64,000 nt of DNA from positions 4,221,730-4,285,729 of the forward strand of contig CAIIXF020000007.1 of assembly GCA_903813345.2 (NCBI GenBank). Direction: 5' to 3'. Both the position numbers and the translations under genes were made by a program. Below, in pieces: positions 1 through 59,700 of the stretch. The stretch comes from Owenia fusiformis. Lineage: Eukaryota; Annelida; Polychaeta; Sabellida; Oweniidae. Below the pieces are notes generated by a model. It saw only the letters and a list, made by a program, of their open reading frames with translations, had not been told where the DNA came from and ran no database searches. Positions within the stretch are counted from its first letter, which is position 1, and the number at the start of each line of letters is the position of its first letter.

Positions 1-530
1 AGGGCAGTGGAAAGTAGGGCAGTGGAAAGTTAATGGCAGTGGAAAGTAGGGCAGAGGAAAGTAGAACAGTGGCAAGTAAGTCAGTGGAAAGTTAAGGGCA
101 GTGGAAAGTAGGGCAGTGGAAAGTTCAGGGCAGTGGAAAGTAGGGCAGTGGAAAGTTAAGGGCAGTGGAAAGTAGGGCAGTGGGAAGTAGGGCAGTGGAA
201 AGTTAAGGGCAGTGGAAAGTAGGGCAGTGGAAAGTTAAGGGCAGTGGAAAGTAGGGCAGTGGAAAGTTAAGGGCAGTGGAAAGTAGGGCAGTGGGAAGTA
301 GGGCAGTGGAAAGTAAGGCAGTGGAAAGTTCAGGGCAGTGGAAAGTAGGGCAGTGGAAAGTTAAGGGCAGTGTAAAGTAGGGCAGTGGAAAGTAAGGCAG
401 TGGAAAGTTCAGGGCAGTGGAAAGTAGGGCAGTGGAAAGTTAAGGGCAGTGGAATGTAGAGCAGTGGAAAGTAAAGCAGTGGAAAGTAGAGCAGTGGAAA
501 GTTAAGGGCAGTGAAAAGTAGAGCAGGGTA
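1..530. repeat. GGCAGTGGAAAGT minisatellite
   Basis: Tandem units of about 14-17 bp, GGGCAGTGGAAAGTA alternating with GGGCAGTGGAAAGTTAA, repeated over 30 times and cut by the left edge. It lies in the NBEAL intron after exon 34. Confidence 0.95.
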
Positions 531-1289
531 TGACTCCTTCTGGCAAAAACAAGCTTTAGTTGACTGGGTGACTTCAATTTTTTTATAAGCTCAGAGTGTA
601 CAGGAAAGGTGTCCCTTTCTGGAGGCTTCTGGAGGCCAGGTTACATAATACAGCTATAAGATTGGTTTTCAACCTCTGAGTTATGTATATGCAAGTAATT
701 TCCATATGTTGCTTGAGTACGCCTCTGGCAATTCTAAATAATTAACACATTTCCAGCTTATTTTGACATAACATGGGTCCCTCTATGGTGAACATTAAAA
801 ACATCAAATTAGTGAGATGAGCTGAATGTTAAGATGGACAATGAAAGAAGGAAATAATCAAATACCTCATCAGAAATGATTAGATATGGGCGATGGATTT
901 TGATTATTTCACGATATTAAGATATTAGCTGGAAATAAGTAAATATACATGTATAATATATGTATCATGGTTTAACAATAGATCTTTGCGATCATTATTT
1001 ATTACAATTAGTACTATCTCAGGTCTCTTATTCTTGAGTGTAGATAAACAACAGATCTTTCTGTAAATCCTGCCACCTGTTGATATATCAGAGAAACTTT
1101 GATATACATGTATTGACTAAATTGATGATATCATAGGTTGTATTTCTTAAAATAAGCAATTATTTAATCTTGTTTTTCCATGGTCAGATTTCTACCTACA
1201 ACCAATGACATCATCAATTTAGCCAATACAGTGTATATCATTGTTTTTCTAATGTACCAAAAGGTGGCACGATTTATCGGAACGATCTA

Positions 1290-46560
<45,271 letters not shown>

Positions 46561-49092
46561 TTCTGTTATTTTCAACACAATCAATCAAGAATATTACTGT
46601 TTATTTGCATTTTAACCAATGTTTCCTGATTGAAGTGTTGCCATTTTATTTATAAGGTCATAGGTCACGGACACTATAGCACTGAACGAAACAATATTTC
46701 AATTCCCGGGAACTAGCCAAAAGCACACAGAGGACACTGAGGATATAAAACATGTATCATTTCTTCATATAAAAATCCATTACATACCCAATCTATGATC
46801 AAATTAGCAACTGTTTAAAATGTAATTGTTCATATTGCTCTTTTTTGGGTTAAGGAGTTGATTTATCAAGAATCTACTTAGGTACATCTAAGTACATGTA
46901 GGTCAGAGTGACCCAGACATTCTTTCCTGAATACAGGCAAGCTATTTAGTCTTGATTGTCTACTCACTAGATATAGAACGTTTATTAGCTTGCCACGGTT
47001 TCTTTTGGAAGGTGCAATCATGTGTTGTTATCATTACATCCAGATTCAGTGTATGGCTTTTCTTCAAAATGTTGCCCTTTGTGCTTTCTTATAGTTTTTT
47101 GAAGTAATGATAGTTACGCCATCTTTAAAATCAAGTGGACGCTAAATTGATATCCATTTGTGCTTTTTAAAACTGGCAGAATAGTGTAGAATGGTGTTTT
47201 AAAATGTTTTCAAATTATATTATCTGAAATAAAGGAAATCAGATGAATTGATCACTCATTTCAGTCCATTCATTATCCAAATTAATCTTTACCTTTTTAA
47301 ATGTATTAGGGAGTTTTCATTCATTTTAACATGTATTTTGCCATTTTAGGTGAAAATAAAAAAGGATAATGCTTCAATTCTACAGGACAGCTGCCAGTAA
47401 TTGCTTTATAATTTCCAAATTAGCATGTCAAAATCAGAAAATGTTTAGGTTTTGAATTATCTCCCTATGAATTATAATTTCTCATGACTTTAATTACCAA
47501 TTGTGTTTACAGTTTCACAAATGTCATTGGACTTGGGGGTGGGTGTGTTCATTGTATACAAATTAATATCATAGAAAGGGTTATATATCTTTGTAAAGCA
47601 CATCCTTATTTTAACACACTTAAATTGAAACACAACAAAACATATGGATTTTCTTTGTTTTTATTCAGTTTATGTAGTAAGAGTCTGTACAAGATTACAC
47701 TATTTTCTTTTTCATTATTTTCATATGATCTATTATGCTGATTTCATAATCATTTATATATGAACTTGTACATGTAAGTTGAAATATACAGTAAATATTA
47801 GTCATTATAAGCTCTCTATATACTTAACAACCTTTTTAACCATATATGGTCATTTGCAATCATTTTGGCGATCTGGAGGTCTTACATGTTCCACAGCTCA
47901 ACACTGCCATCTGCCTACTAATGTAGTCTATATATTTGTAATAATTAAAGTACTATATACAAAGCTTTATGCATGTATAAAATCTGTAAGAACTAGAACT
48001 AGGTACACATGCACTGTCAAGTTATTCATAATTCCATCTGACCAATAAAATTCAAGTTGTTGCCATGGCAGCAAATAACTTAATATCATGTGTCTGTGTG
48101 TCTATGATCTGTTGCTATGGTAATACCAAAGAGAGGCTAGTGTGGTCTGCAGTGATAGACTAGACATTCTGCCACTTATTACAACATCACAAAGTTACGG
48201 GATCCACAACATTGAAACGTTCACTGGAAAAATAAGCTGCAAATACCCCGGAATTGCGACAAATGCAAATCTCACAGGTATTCGCCTAATGCTCTTTCGT
48301 TTACGACCAGTGCTCTATGATTATTGTGAAAATATGTAATGTCTTATAAAAATAGAATCTTAATCTCATTTCGATTTTTTACAAAATTCAATTCTAGTCT
48401 GCATCGACACAATGGAGAACAGTGAATAGCGAAATATGTACTGAACTGACCACATCCCAAAATAACCGCATCTTTTGTCACACAGGCACAGACACACTCA
48501 ACCCATCTAATTCTTACAGTTCTATACAAGCATTTTAGCTATAAATAAATAAGTGTACATTTTTAAATATGATGTTTAAAAGTTCAAGCAAAATGCAGTA
48601 CTTGTAAATGTGTATAACATTATAATATAGAGTTCTTTTCGATATGAAAGTTGTTGTATATGTGATCACACCATTTGTATTGTAATATTGATTATGCTGC
48701 TAACCAATAACTGAAAATTATAAAATATAAAATGCTTTTTCTCTGTTAAAAAGGACAAAATCATCATACCATGAAAGTAAGTGAAAATACCATGGAATGA
48801 AATATGAACAACCATACAAAGATTTTGGAATGATAATTTCTTGGGTGAAAAATATTAATACGGATATAAGTAATGAAGTCCAGTGACTGGGGAATGTATA
48901 AAAACAACACAAAACTCACATTTCACAGTTAACTGAAAGACTAATTGTGAGACGTTCCCTTTAACAAGACTGACAAAACCTTATACATAATCCACAAACC
49001 AAAGCTTTTTTATACATGCATGTAAACATTCACTATAACAAAAGCTAGCAAAACTGACAAGTTTCAAACAAAATGATACATGACACTGTATT

Positions 49093-49170
49093 GCCGCCCA
49101 TTCCCATTTGCACCCTTTGCACCAATTTACACCTTTTGCACAAATTCCCATTTGCACCCATTGCACCAAT
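49093..49170. repeat. CCATTTGCACC tandem repeat
   Basis: Four to five units of about 16-17 bp such as CCCATTTGCACCCATTGCA, between NBEAL and CELF. Confidence 0.8.
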
Positions 49171-49627
49171 TCCAATAATGGAATATTACAACATTTTAGA
49201 TATTTTTACAATATACGAGTATACATAAGTACTGGAAATGTATGCTATGATTTCAGTTTAAAGTCAACTCAGCCCTATTTCCAACTATTCAACCAACAGA
49301 GCCACCTATGTTCAACCATAGATAACAAAGTAAGCCCCTCATTATATGAGAGAAGTGTAGACTGTTACAACAAATAAAAATCAAAAAACGTTTGAAAATT
49401 ACTTCGACATGTATATTGCACATTTGCCTGCTTGCTGCCTTATAGCTTTAAAATACTCATATTTTCACCACCTGAATGATGAGAGATGATGAGAGATGAT
49501 GATATGAAGATTTAACAATTGAAATAGGAGATTAAATATTGCTATACGATTAAATAGACACACTGTACAACATATAATTGCACTGATTGAGATTCGGCCC
49601 TCCCATCTGCCTGCCTATATGCAGGGC

Positions 49628-49885
49628 AACTCCATATATGCACAAATAACTGCATATATACAATAACTCCATATATGCACAAATAATTGCATATATACAA
49701 TAATAACACCATATATGCACAAATAACTGCATATATATGATAATAACTCCATATATGCACAAATAACTGCATATATATGATAATAACTCCATATATGCAC
49801 AAATAACTGCATATATATGATAATAACTCCATATATGCACATATAACTGCATATATACAAAAACAACTTCACATATGCACAACAA
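49628..49885. repeat. 40-bp AT-rich minisatellite
   Basis: Six to seven units with AACTCCATATATGCACAAAT followed by AACTGCATATATATGATAAT; exact 40-bp period at 49741-49820, shorter variants at the ends. Because 40 is not a multiple of three and the unit lacks minus-strand stops, all three minus frames stay open; these are not genes. Confidence 0.92.
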
Positions 49886-52800
49886 GATATATATGAAGAA
49901 CTTCATAATTGTTATGCACGGAAGTTGCATTTATGAACACATCTAAGATAATAAAAGACAAAAAATCCATATTTCTGGACACACATTTTCATAATGTGGC
50001 AAGAGAGAACAAAATATGAATAATAGCTAATAAATAAAGGCTGAATAGTTGGAAATGCTGGGAGTTAAACCTTAGACTATTAAAAGGTTTAAATGCAATG
50101 GCAGTCACACAATACAATTCATACAAACCAAGAAATGATCACATATACACAACTACAAAATAAATATTCCAAATGAAAATGGTCAACCAAAACATCATAG
50201 GTGGCGCTCATATATACATACAGTATCTGCAAAATGGTGAATTTTAACTTTTCATCATTTTTCATTTGTTTCTCAATATTTGTGCACTAGACTAAGGTGA
50301 ATTCTAAAAGTATATACATCCTATAGTGGGTGATTAACACAGGAGAGATCATATAGATACAGAATTGTAAAATACTCCAATAAACATTTTTAGACAAAAT
50401 AAGGCGATAACATATCATATCTGTATGTAATAAATAAGTTGAAAATAAGTCAAACTATTACGTTGACAATAAGTTGAATACCCAGGAAATACAGAAAATG
50501 TATTTTTAAAAACATGATTTTTTAGAAACGCAACTTGGCATTAAATAATTTTTAACAATCTCTATATGTAACAATTGTTTCTCTTTAAATATAAATAGTC
50601 AATTAAATTAGCACACAGTAATAAATAAAACTTTGAGTTTTTCACATTCTACTATAATAACCTATGCTACATGCTACATTGTACTATGTGTACAGTAAAA
50701 TATGTAACAATATTATGTATATAACAATTTAAAACCTTACATGATTAAGTAGAACATCTTTACATAATTGTAGACGTTTCACATGGCTCAAAAAACAAGT
50801 ACAAAAATGTTACCATATTTGGTGGGAATGCACGATCATATACCATATTAGGAATGTTAAATGCCCATATATGGAATTGTTTATCAGCACTAAATAGCAC
50901 TATACACCTAAGGTGGGCAAAAAAATAATGTACAGTTTTATCAACATAGGAAATCGAAACATTTTTATGACACTGAGCATGGTTTCACACTGTTTAAGTT
51001 ACTGAGAAAACATTTCAGACATTTTTACGATATGTTAGAAAAATGAAAATTTAAGTACATATTTAGGCTGTGGATAACAATCACTACTTTTTGGAATGCA
51101 AAAGTAAAGCTTAACTAATATATAATACTTATTCATGTTTGACATTTGTTCCACGGCTCGCTCATCATAAATAAAACTATTTTGATCTTGACCATGTAAT
51201 ATTGGTCCCTTAACTGTTATGGTCTACGTTATATAAACACTATAATATATGAGTCTAGCAACTAAATAAACAGAGATTCTAACTTTATACAGATCGACTC
51301 ATATCATTCGAAGAGACAAAAGGCCTCTGTTATATGTTTCTCATTATCACCATGGTAACGACATCTTTAATTGGTTGCTATGTGATAATTACCAATTTTA
51401 CTGGTAAAATAAAAGTTCTGACATGATTGCACACAATTGCGATTTATTGCACAACATCAATGCACCTTTTGATAACAAATGTATCACGAGCGCAACTATG
51501 TGTTGCTATAGAAACAAACAACATACGTCATTGTCATAGCAACTGATGAGTCACCGCACATTCTAGAACATTCTAAAGTCTACAACAATTTCAAATGTGA
51601 AAACTTGAATGAGAAATAAGTAATCCATCAAAAGATGTAAAACAGGTAATTATCATCACTACAGCAACCAAAAACGATGTTTCATTTTCCTCATAAAAGT
51701 TCAAAATTATGGATTTCAATATAATACAGATTTTCTGCTTCATTTTAATGTCATACTAATATATAGAGCTATATGTTAACGCTACATTCTACACTAATTG
51801 TGTTTCTTTTTTTGCGATATGTCTAATTCCTGCTGGGTGTGTCATGGTGACACGCCTCATAAAATATCCTATAAATTGCGTAATATGTGCACATTTTCCT
51901 CTATCTAAAGCATTGTGGATGTCTGGTCCAGGTGAAGCATTTTATGTACAGTTTATTAGAGTTGTCTCACAATATCTCACAAATAACTTGTGTCAGTCTT
52001 TCCTTGTGTCACTTTATTTCGTCATGGAGACAAAAGCTGAAAAATCAATGTTAGGATTAATATAAAATAAGACGTTCATTTATGTATATATAAATCATTT
52101 AATAAAACTAAAATTAAGCATAAAAGATCCCTCTTTAACATTGAATTCATTTTTATAAAATTCTAATGTAAAAGGTTTGAACAGCCAAAATGTCCACACC
52201 TTAACTAAAATACAAAAATAATTTTTTCCATCAAGAGATTTCAAGAGGAATCTTGTGCAGAAAGGGGGATTCAATTTTGCATCATCAATGTCATGGCAAT
52301 GTATGTCCCATTTGAGAGAAATTATTAGAAGTTAATGAATTCTGGAATGATTATGTAGTAATAATCTATCACTTTGATGCCAGAAGTTTTAATTTTACAC
52401 TGTGAGTAAAATTGCTCATTTATTTTTAATGTTACCTCTTAAACAGTTTTAAAATAATGAAAACAAGTAAATAAATCATAAACATGACATATATACATAT
52501 AGGCAAACTGTTTATAATTCAATTTTAGGGTAAGGATTTGAAAATTAGAACAGCATAACCTTGGACCAATTAAAGGCACTCAGACAAGAGTACATGTATA
52601 TGCACAATATTGAAAAAGGTGAAACAACCAAGGTCTATATATGTAATGTGATGATTTTAAATATACGAGTAAGAACCAAAAATAAAGGTCAATAATGCCC
52701 TATAACATTTAAATCCCAGATACGACGGAGAATTTTTGTATAATGAGCTATAACAGTTAAACACCGAGAGGTCGGGGGTTTCTACTAGCGACACTCTAAA

Positions 52801-53705
52801 GCGTGGCGTATACTGTATGTCACACCAGTAGGCGTACACTGTACGTTACACCAGTACGCTCACATCCATAGTACGTTCAGTAAAGTCAGTATTCAACATG
52901 CAGATGAATTCACAGTGATTGCCAGAGATTTAGTAATAATATTTTACAGCAATTATTTTATATATAAATTATCCCAAATAATTGACTATGAATTTATCCC
53001 CCAAATCAACTAAAATCACAATATAAAAGCAAAAAACAATACTTCACAGTCACTACGGTAACCATAAGTCATCATGGGACAACGTTGCCATGACAACGGC
53101 TAACAAAGTCAAACGACATCCCGTCACCAATTTACCACTTACACATTATTTAAACTTACTGCCAATCATGTTTGGTATTGTGATCTGAGGTTACCCTGGT
53201 TACCATCTGCGTTAGCCCTAGCGACGACCTCTATTGGTTGCCATGGTAACAAAAGTGAGAAAGTGTGCAAGGGAGTTATGGAAAGGGGAGAGGTTGAGTT
53301 TCATAATCTCAGATCTTTGTCTGTTCATTTTCATCTTATACACTATTACATGTACAAACCTATGGGGGCTTCAATACCATAGAAATTGAATAATTTTGAC
53401 TTTAACTTGTCATGATCCATATTTGATTTTTGTAAAATCCAAGATGGGGATCTTATTTAGCATTTGTGTATTGTGATTGACTCACACTTTCAATCCCACA
53501 GTTTCCCCAAATCTTCTGCAGACTGTCATTGTTTTCAATGCTTTATGTATATACAGAAATGTGAATAAAAATATTTCCACACAACTCTGAGTTTCGTGCA
53601 ACTCCTGATGTGGCATACATATGATGTAGATGTATTTCTCTTATATAAAATATCATGATGAAACATACCTGATGGACTAGCACATTCAATGGCTGTTCCA
53701 GTTGA

Positions 53706-56700
53706 CTAGTAGGGCCTGTTGGCATCCTTAGGGCGCTTTAGTTGGACTTTAAGGCGTTTCATCCCGATTTGGAAACCATTCATAGCCTGTATGGCTGCCT
53801 GGGCACTCGTGGGATTGTCAAAGCTTACAAAACCTAGAGAAGAAAAATAAAACATTAAAATATGACCAACTTCAATTTCCTGTAGCCTCATCTTTTATCT
53901 TTTCCCAGTATCCCTTCGCCTTCTATTGGGATAAGCCTGCTCCAGGTTTAAACATTTGACAATTATATAAAGGATATAGGTTCAATTCCCACATAAGGCA
54001 AAGTTGCCAATTTGGCAAAGTTCAAATTGAAAAAATAATCAAACTGGAATATGCTAAATATGATATACCAGTAAAATCATTGATAATATGACTACCAAAA
54101 TAAAAACAAAATTTAGCAATAAAATACCAAAACACATCTGAAACTGCTTAACAATACAATAATAAACATTAAAAGACTAAATACAATAATCAAAAAATAA
54201 AATTATCTTCTATACCTAGTCCTGTATCAAGTCTTCTGTATTTTTTTCACCCCCTCCCCCTTGGCAGAGCCACACCTCTTCAAACACAATGATGGGATAA
54301 ATAGGAGGGGGTGATCAGCAGAAACTAGATACTAAGACCGTTAATACCAAACAGGACTAAAATACCAGCTGACTATTATAGCGTAATACTCACCGAAGCA
54401 TTTGCTCTGATTTGTTGCACGGTCGACGTAGACTTTAGCGCTGATGACACTACCGAACGGCATAAACATCTGAGCCAGCTCTGGGTCACCAAACTCTTGG
54501 GGCAGGTGGTAGATGAAGAGGTTACAGCCATCGGGTCCTGTAAGGAACACTGGGGTTACGGAAAACAGAGAGTTAGCACCATCGAATACAATATACATGC
54601 AAAATAAATCAACAGTTAGCAATGTGCATCTTGGAGGCTGGGGGATTGATGACATCATCAAAAATGCAGGTGACTTCTACTTTGGCTAAGGGGGACGATT
54701 TCTACTTTGGGTAAGGTCGAGAAAGGAACATTTTGGAATTTAAGACAATGGAGACATTTCAGATTTTTGGATCAGGAGAAATTCTGAAATTTTAGTGTGA
54801 CACTTTAATCAATGGACAAATGACACCTTAGATTAAAGAGGATATTTCAAAATTTTAGGTCAGGGGCAATTTCTACTTTTTGGCAAGGGTGGGACTTGAA
54901 TTCATGACTCCAGGGAAAAGGGGGTCCTATTGTCACAATTAAGTAAGGGCTTGGGGTTAAGCTTGACATTGGGGAATTTTAAGAACAAGCAAGTCATTGG
55001 GGAAATCATTTTAGCAAGCGTGACATTTTGGTGCAAGGGGGTAATCCACATAGAGGAAGGATGGGTTCATTTTAAGTTTAAAACAAAAGTAAACTTGAAG
55101 GGATGATATTTCAGAGATTTTGGGGACATTTCAGCATTTTGGAGACAATTTATGATATCTTTCAAGGGTAAACTTTTTCAGGGAACAGTGTTTTTGTGGA
55201 TAGATGAGACAATTTACTTCTGACTTTTCTGACTTTTGGAGCCAAGAGGAAAACCTCAGAGTTAAGCAAAAAGTGGGGGAACCTGTAGGCCAAGAAAAAT
55301 TTTGACTTTTGAGGTGTCCCTTAGGAATAAGAGATTTCGAATCTTTGTGGTCAAAATGAACAGAGCCAATGGGGTGTAAAATTACTCGGGCAGCTGGTAA
55401 GACTACATCTAAGTAACAAAAAAGTGTTCTGAGGCTTGAACTCATGAAACAATAGCTATTTTGTGACGTGGTAGGGGATGCACATTACTAATACATATAC
55501 AATACATAACACGGCATCACAATTTAACATAAAGTAAATTGGTACAATATTGCAAAATCATATTCTCAACAACATTTTACTCTTACTTCTCGACACTGCT
55601 GTATCACTTAATAACATCATCTTAGACAACAAATTTCATCTTCTTTAAATAGTATGAAACTGTAGATAATATTTGATAAATTAGAATCATAAGAATGTTC
55701 TAGAATCAAACAGTTACAGGTTACTATTCGTATCAAGGAGAACTACAACCGACTTAATTAATATATTAATAAAATAATATCATAATGTATAATAAATAAT
55801 AATTTTGAAAAATAATAATTTATAAAAATAAATCAGTAACAAAAAAGTAGAAAAATTAAATTAATATAAACAGCAGGAAGTATTAGGATTTTTATGTTAC
55901 AGGACAGCAAAATAAAAAATAAATAAATAAAGCGGTTATCATGTTAGATTAAATATATACTATGAGATATGAAGAAATTGAAGTCAAAAACTGAGACGGG
56001 AAAAACATGCTGTTCAAATCCCAAAGAAACTTTGTTTATAAAGACATTGATATAATAAAAAAATTTATTTGAGATGAGCATATTAGGCTTTATGTATATA
56101 ATTTTAAAAGTGAATTATTAAAGCCTAGACTGTTAGTACGTTAAGTAAAAGTATGAATGAGGCCATGCTGAAAATCTTATGTCATGTTTTCTCAAAATCC
56201 TCAAATTTACAAGAATTTCTATATTACATAGTGTTGATGACAAGTCTATTCACTTCACGCCTTGCTGATTCCTCTCATTTTACTCAGTTTTGCACTTTAA
56301 AACATGACATTTTCATGATATTTTTTATCAAAGGGTATGACAGCAACCTAAGATAGCACAGCAGTTGCTATATTCTCTCTACATACCAAATTTAAAATCA
56401 ACCAATAGCAAATGACACAATAAGGATATACTTGATATTTAATAATCTATAATTAGATTAGCCTAAAGCACCAATTATGAACTTCAATCTCCCAGGAAAG
56501 ATGTTTTACTCCTCAAGGAAAACGATTTTTGCTTTTCAAGTTTCAAATTGTCAATTATGTGATTTGCCATTGGTTAAATCTACAACTATCGCATTGTTTT
56601 AATTTAAGCCCAAAGCCACATCAAACAAAACTACACTAAGTCAACTAAAACAGGAATAGAGTGTTTTCCCGCATTTGTCTCAAATTGTATACACACCTTC

Positions 56701-59700
56701 TTTCTGCGCTGAGATTGTAGGTATGGCGACTCCTGCCTGATTCCCCAAAGCTTGGGGGATAGGTCCATATGCTGTTGGATAAGTAGCTAAAAATAGAAAT
56801 AAAAGCAAATTATTTTAAGAATTTACGATTTATGAAGCAAATAAATAAAGGGAACTATTATATGAGTAATTTTAACAATACCAGGTTTTCCATGAATTTT
56901 TTTGATTAGGGTTTAATTTCATTCAACTATATAGTCATAATGTTAAAATGATCCATAGGGCATGTCAGGCCAAAATGACATGCAATAAAGCTCTTCAAAT
57001 TAGAGATACTAAAATATACATAAAACTGGCAACCTGATTTTATTTATTCCCACTCATAGCTTTAATTTGCAATGAACCAAGTCCAACATTTACATGCATA
57101 TACTACTCATACTCCATACAAAACCAAGTTTTCTGTTAACCCTGATGGATCCTCTAAAATCAACATTGGAAGTCTCGCATCAAGCCCCTCTCACATATTC
57201 ATCGGAGAAATGGGTCGTAAAGGAGGGAATTACTTAATGCAAGTCTATATGTAAGGTAGAGTTAATTTTAGAGCAAACGGCAAGATCTTTACGAGCATTA
57301 AGTTTATGAGAGGGAAGGAAACTTAAATATCTTGGAAATAAATGGGTAGTTTAGAGACAAATTAGGGGAAATTGAATTTAGTTTATAAATACAAATGGAC
57401 ACCAGATTGTGGGAGCTGGATGTAATACGTTGCTAACAATGCCCTTCTTTAACATTATTGATTATGTCACGATGCTCCATTTGAACAACTGATTGTGTCA
57501 TGATGGTCAAATTGAACATCTACTCATTCTAATTGAGAAATTGACTCGATTCTGACAGGGTAGAAGAAACACATTTATAAGAACCAGTTACCCACTTTTT
57601 GGACTAAAACACAGCTAAAATACCACCCTAATGAGCCATAATGGAATTTCTTTATAAAAATGAATTGTAAATGTAAATCATATTTTGGACACCCTTTAAT
57701 TGTAGAATGCCTGTTCAGCTTAACATTTTGATTGAGTTTTGACAGTTCATCACATTCTTTTCCAGTCGGATGTATGGCTTGTTGCTATTATGTATAACGT
57801 CCAGCTACCACAATTTTTACATGGAAAGCATTTCCTCAGGTGACAGAAAGAAGGAGTCTTTATACATGTACATGCATCGGACATTTTACGAGGGCTGTCA
57901 CAAAACAATTGACTTGACATTATAGACTTTTTAAACTTTTGGAACAACCCTCATAATCATAAAATACATTCATAAAATAATTCATCACTTTACTAAATAT
58001 ATTATATATAATAATTAACATATGAGCATGTAGCATAAATCAAAATGAGTTTCTTAATGACATCATAATATTGATATTTGGTAAAATTTTGACACTTGGA
58101 TATTTTCTTGATCATAGAGATAAAGCAGGAGTCTTAATGGTATCACATCAATAAGGATGTAACATGATTATCAATCGATAAATTCTCCCTTTCTGAGCAC
58201 AATTCTAGTGATTTCGAAAATTGTCTTTCAATAAATCAATATGGTAATAGATTCCAATTTTGGAACATTTGTTTTCTGAATAAAACCTTCTAAGGTTCTA
58301 TTCCATATTCCAATAAACTTTATAAAAAAACGTAATAATGTAATACTAGGTGAAGATCTTTTATCACATAAATAATTCTTATTTCCATGAACCACACTAT
58401 ATTATGTAACCCGTAATATACAGGGTGTTACCATCTCATATAATACAGGGTGGTTTATGGAAACATTTTCCAAGAGAAAAATATCTTAAAGGTCATTATT
58501 TTTCTAGATATTCTCTCTAAAATGTGAAAGAAATGTCTAATTTTCTGACATTTCTTTACAATTTAGAGTGTTAACTACAGGTCAGTTTATTTTATTCCTT
58601 GCTTATTCCACTGTTTTAAATCCATTCTGACTTTCAAAATGTGACCATTCTCAAATTTTTCTCTTGGAACTCTTTGTATCAAAACACATAGAAGAACATA
58701 TGGACGCCACAAAAGATCTGGAAAGTGCAGCATGCGAGATAGACACAAGGTTTGCATGACCCCAGATGAACTGAATTAAGCAGACATCGACATACATCTT
58801 ATTTACATCAAAAGATGGTTACAATTTGTAATTTTGAAGACCCCTACATAAGACGTAGACCCCAAAAATAAATCAAAACATGCATGTATCACTGAAACCA
58901 TCCGGTAGAATAGAAAAAACTTCAATTAAACGCAAGTTGAGAAGCAATGGGCATTCAAGGTTAAAGAGTATTCAATTGAGAAGGTATCCAGATTGAAATA
59001 ACTGATACAGCTAAGATCATGCAACCAAGTGATGCGACAACACAAAGCGTAAGACAAGATGGGAGATGAAACAGAAAATGTAACAACCTATACCAGCATA
59101 CTGCTGCATTCCAGAGTAGGCTTGCTGTAATGGGTCACCATTGGTCATTTGTGCTGCAACAAAAACACACGAGTTATTACACATAACACACATAGATATT
59201 GTTAATACACATTTTACATATACATATGTATGCTGCTATTACACATATATTTCACACAGAATGAACAATTGTTATTCTACTTTTACATATAATTTGAGAA
59301 ATCAAAGGGTTAATTTTTTATATTGAATAGTGTGCAATTTCAAATTTAATATTATACACATTACAACACTTTATACATTACAAATATATTTTATACATTA
59401 CACACAGTTGTTATATTCACATTATTGACATTCAAAAGCAAGGGAGAAATCTTAAGTATACCAGGCATTCGTAAATTCACCATAATTTGAAAATACTGAG
59501 AAAATATTGACGACCTGGCAGTTAAAAGGACCAGCACTCACTTCAATTTCAATATTTTTTCTATCAAGTTTTTGTTTTTGTATAACTACATGAAAAAAGA
59601 CCTCATTTTACATAGAATATATTAATTAGTTTCCCATGTAACAAGCTTTTACTAATGATATCGTTTGATGCCTGAATGGCACCAGAGCAGCAGAATAGCT

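Larger units (their letters stand above)
46561..53705. other. Interval between NBEAL start and CELF stop (CELF 3' UTR plus NBEAL upstream region)
   Basis: No convincing coding exon on either strand. CELF transcripts usually have long 3' UTRs, so the right part (about 50-53.7 kb, AT-rich) is probably CELF 3' UTR. Several minus-strand AATAAA motifs exist (near 51443, 51952 and 52013), so the end cannot be fixed. TGTATATA-type Pumilio-like motifs occur on the minus strand. The left part should hold the NBEAL promoter and 5' UTR; no TATA box is obvious. The interval also holds the 40-bp minisatellite and a short GCACC-rich tandem repeat at 49093-49170. Confidence 0.5.

Noticed and set aside
1-530. 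Possible CRISPR-like direct repeats
   Set aside because: Units are contiguous without unique spacers, and the context is a eukaryotic intron; it is a minisatellite.
47484-48339. Several plus-strand frames of 65-89 codons between NBEAL and CELF
   Set aside because: No recognisable domain, no consistent splice structure and strongly AT-driven composition.
49542-49930. Three overlapping minus-strand open frames of 85-126 codons with repeated YICSYLCIYG-like peptides
   Set aside because: They are the three frames of a 40-bp minisatellite without stops; no start context, splice structure or family.
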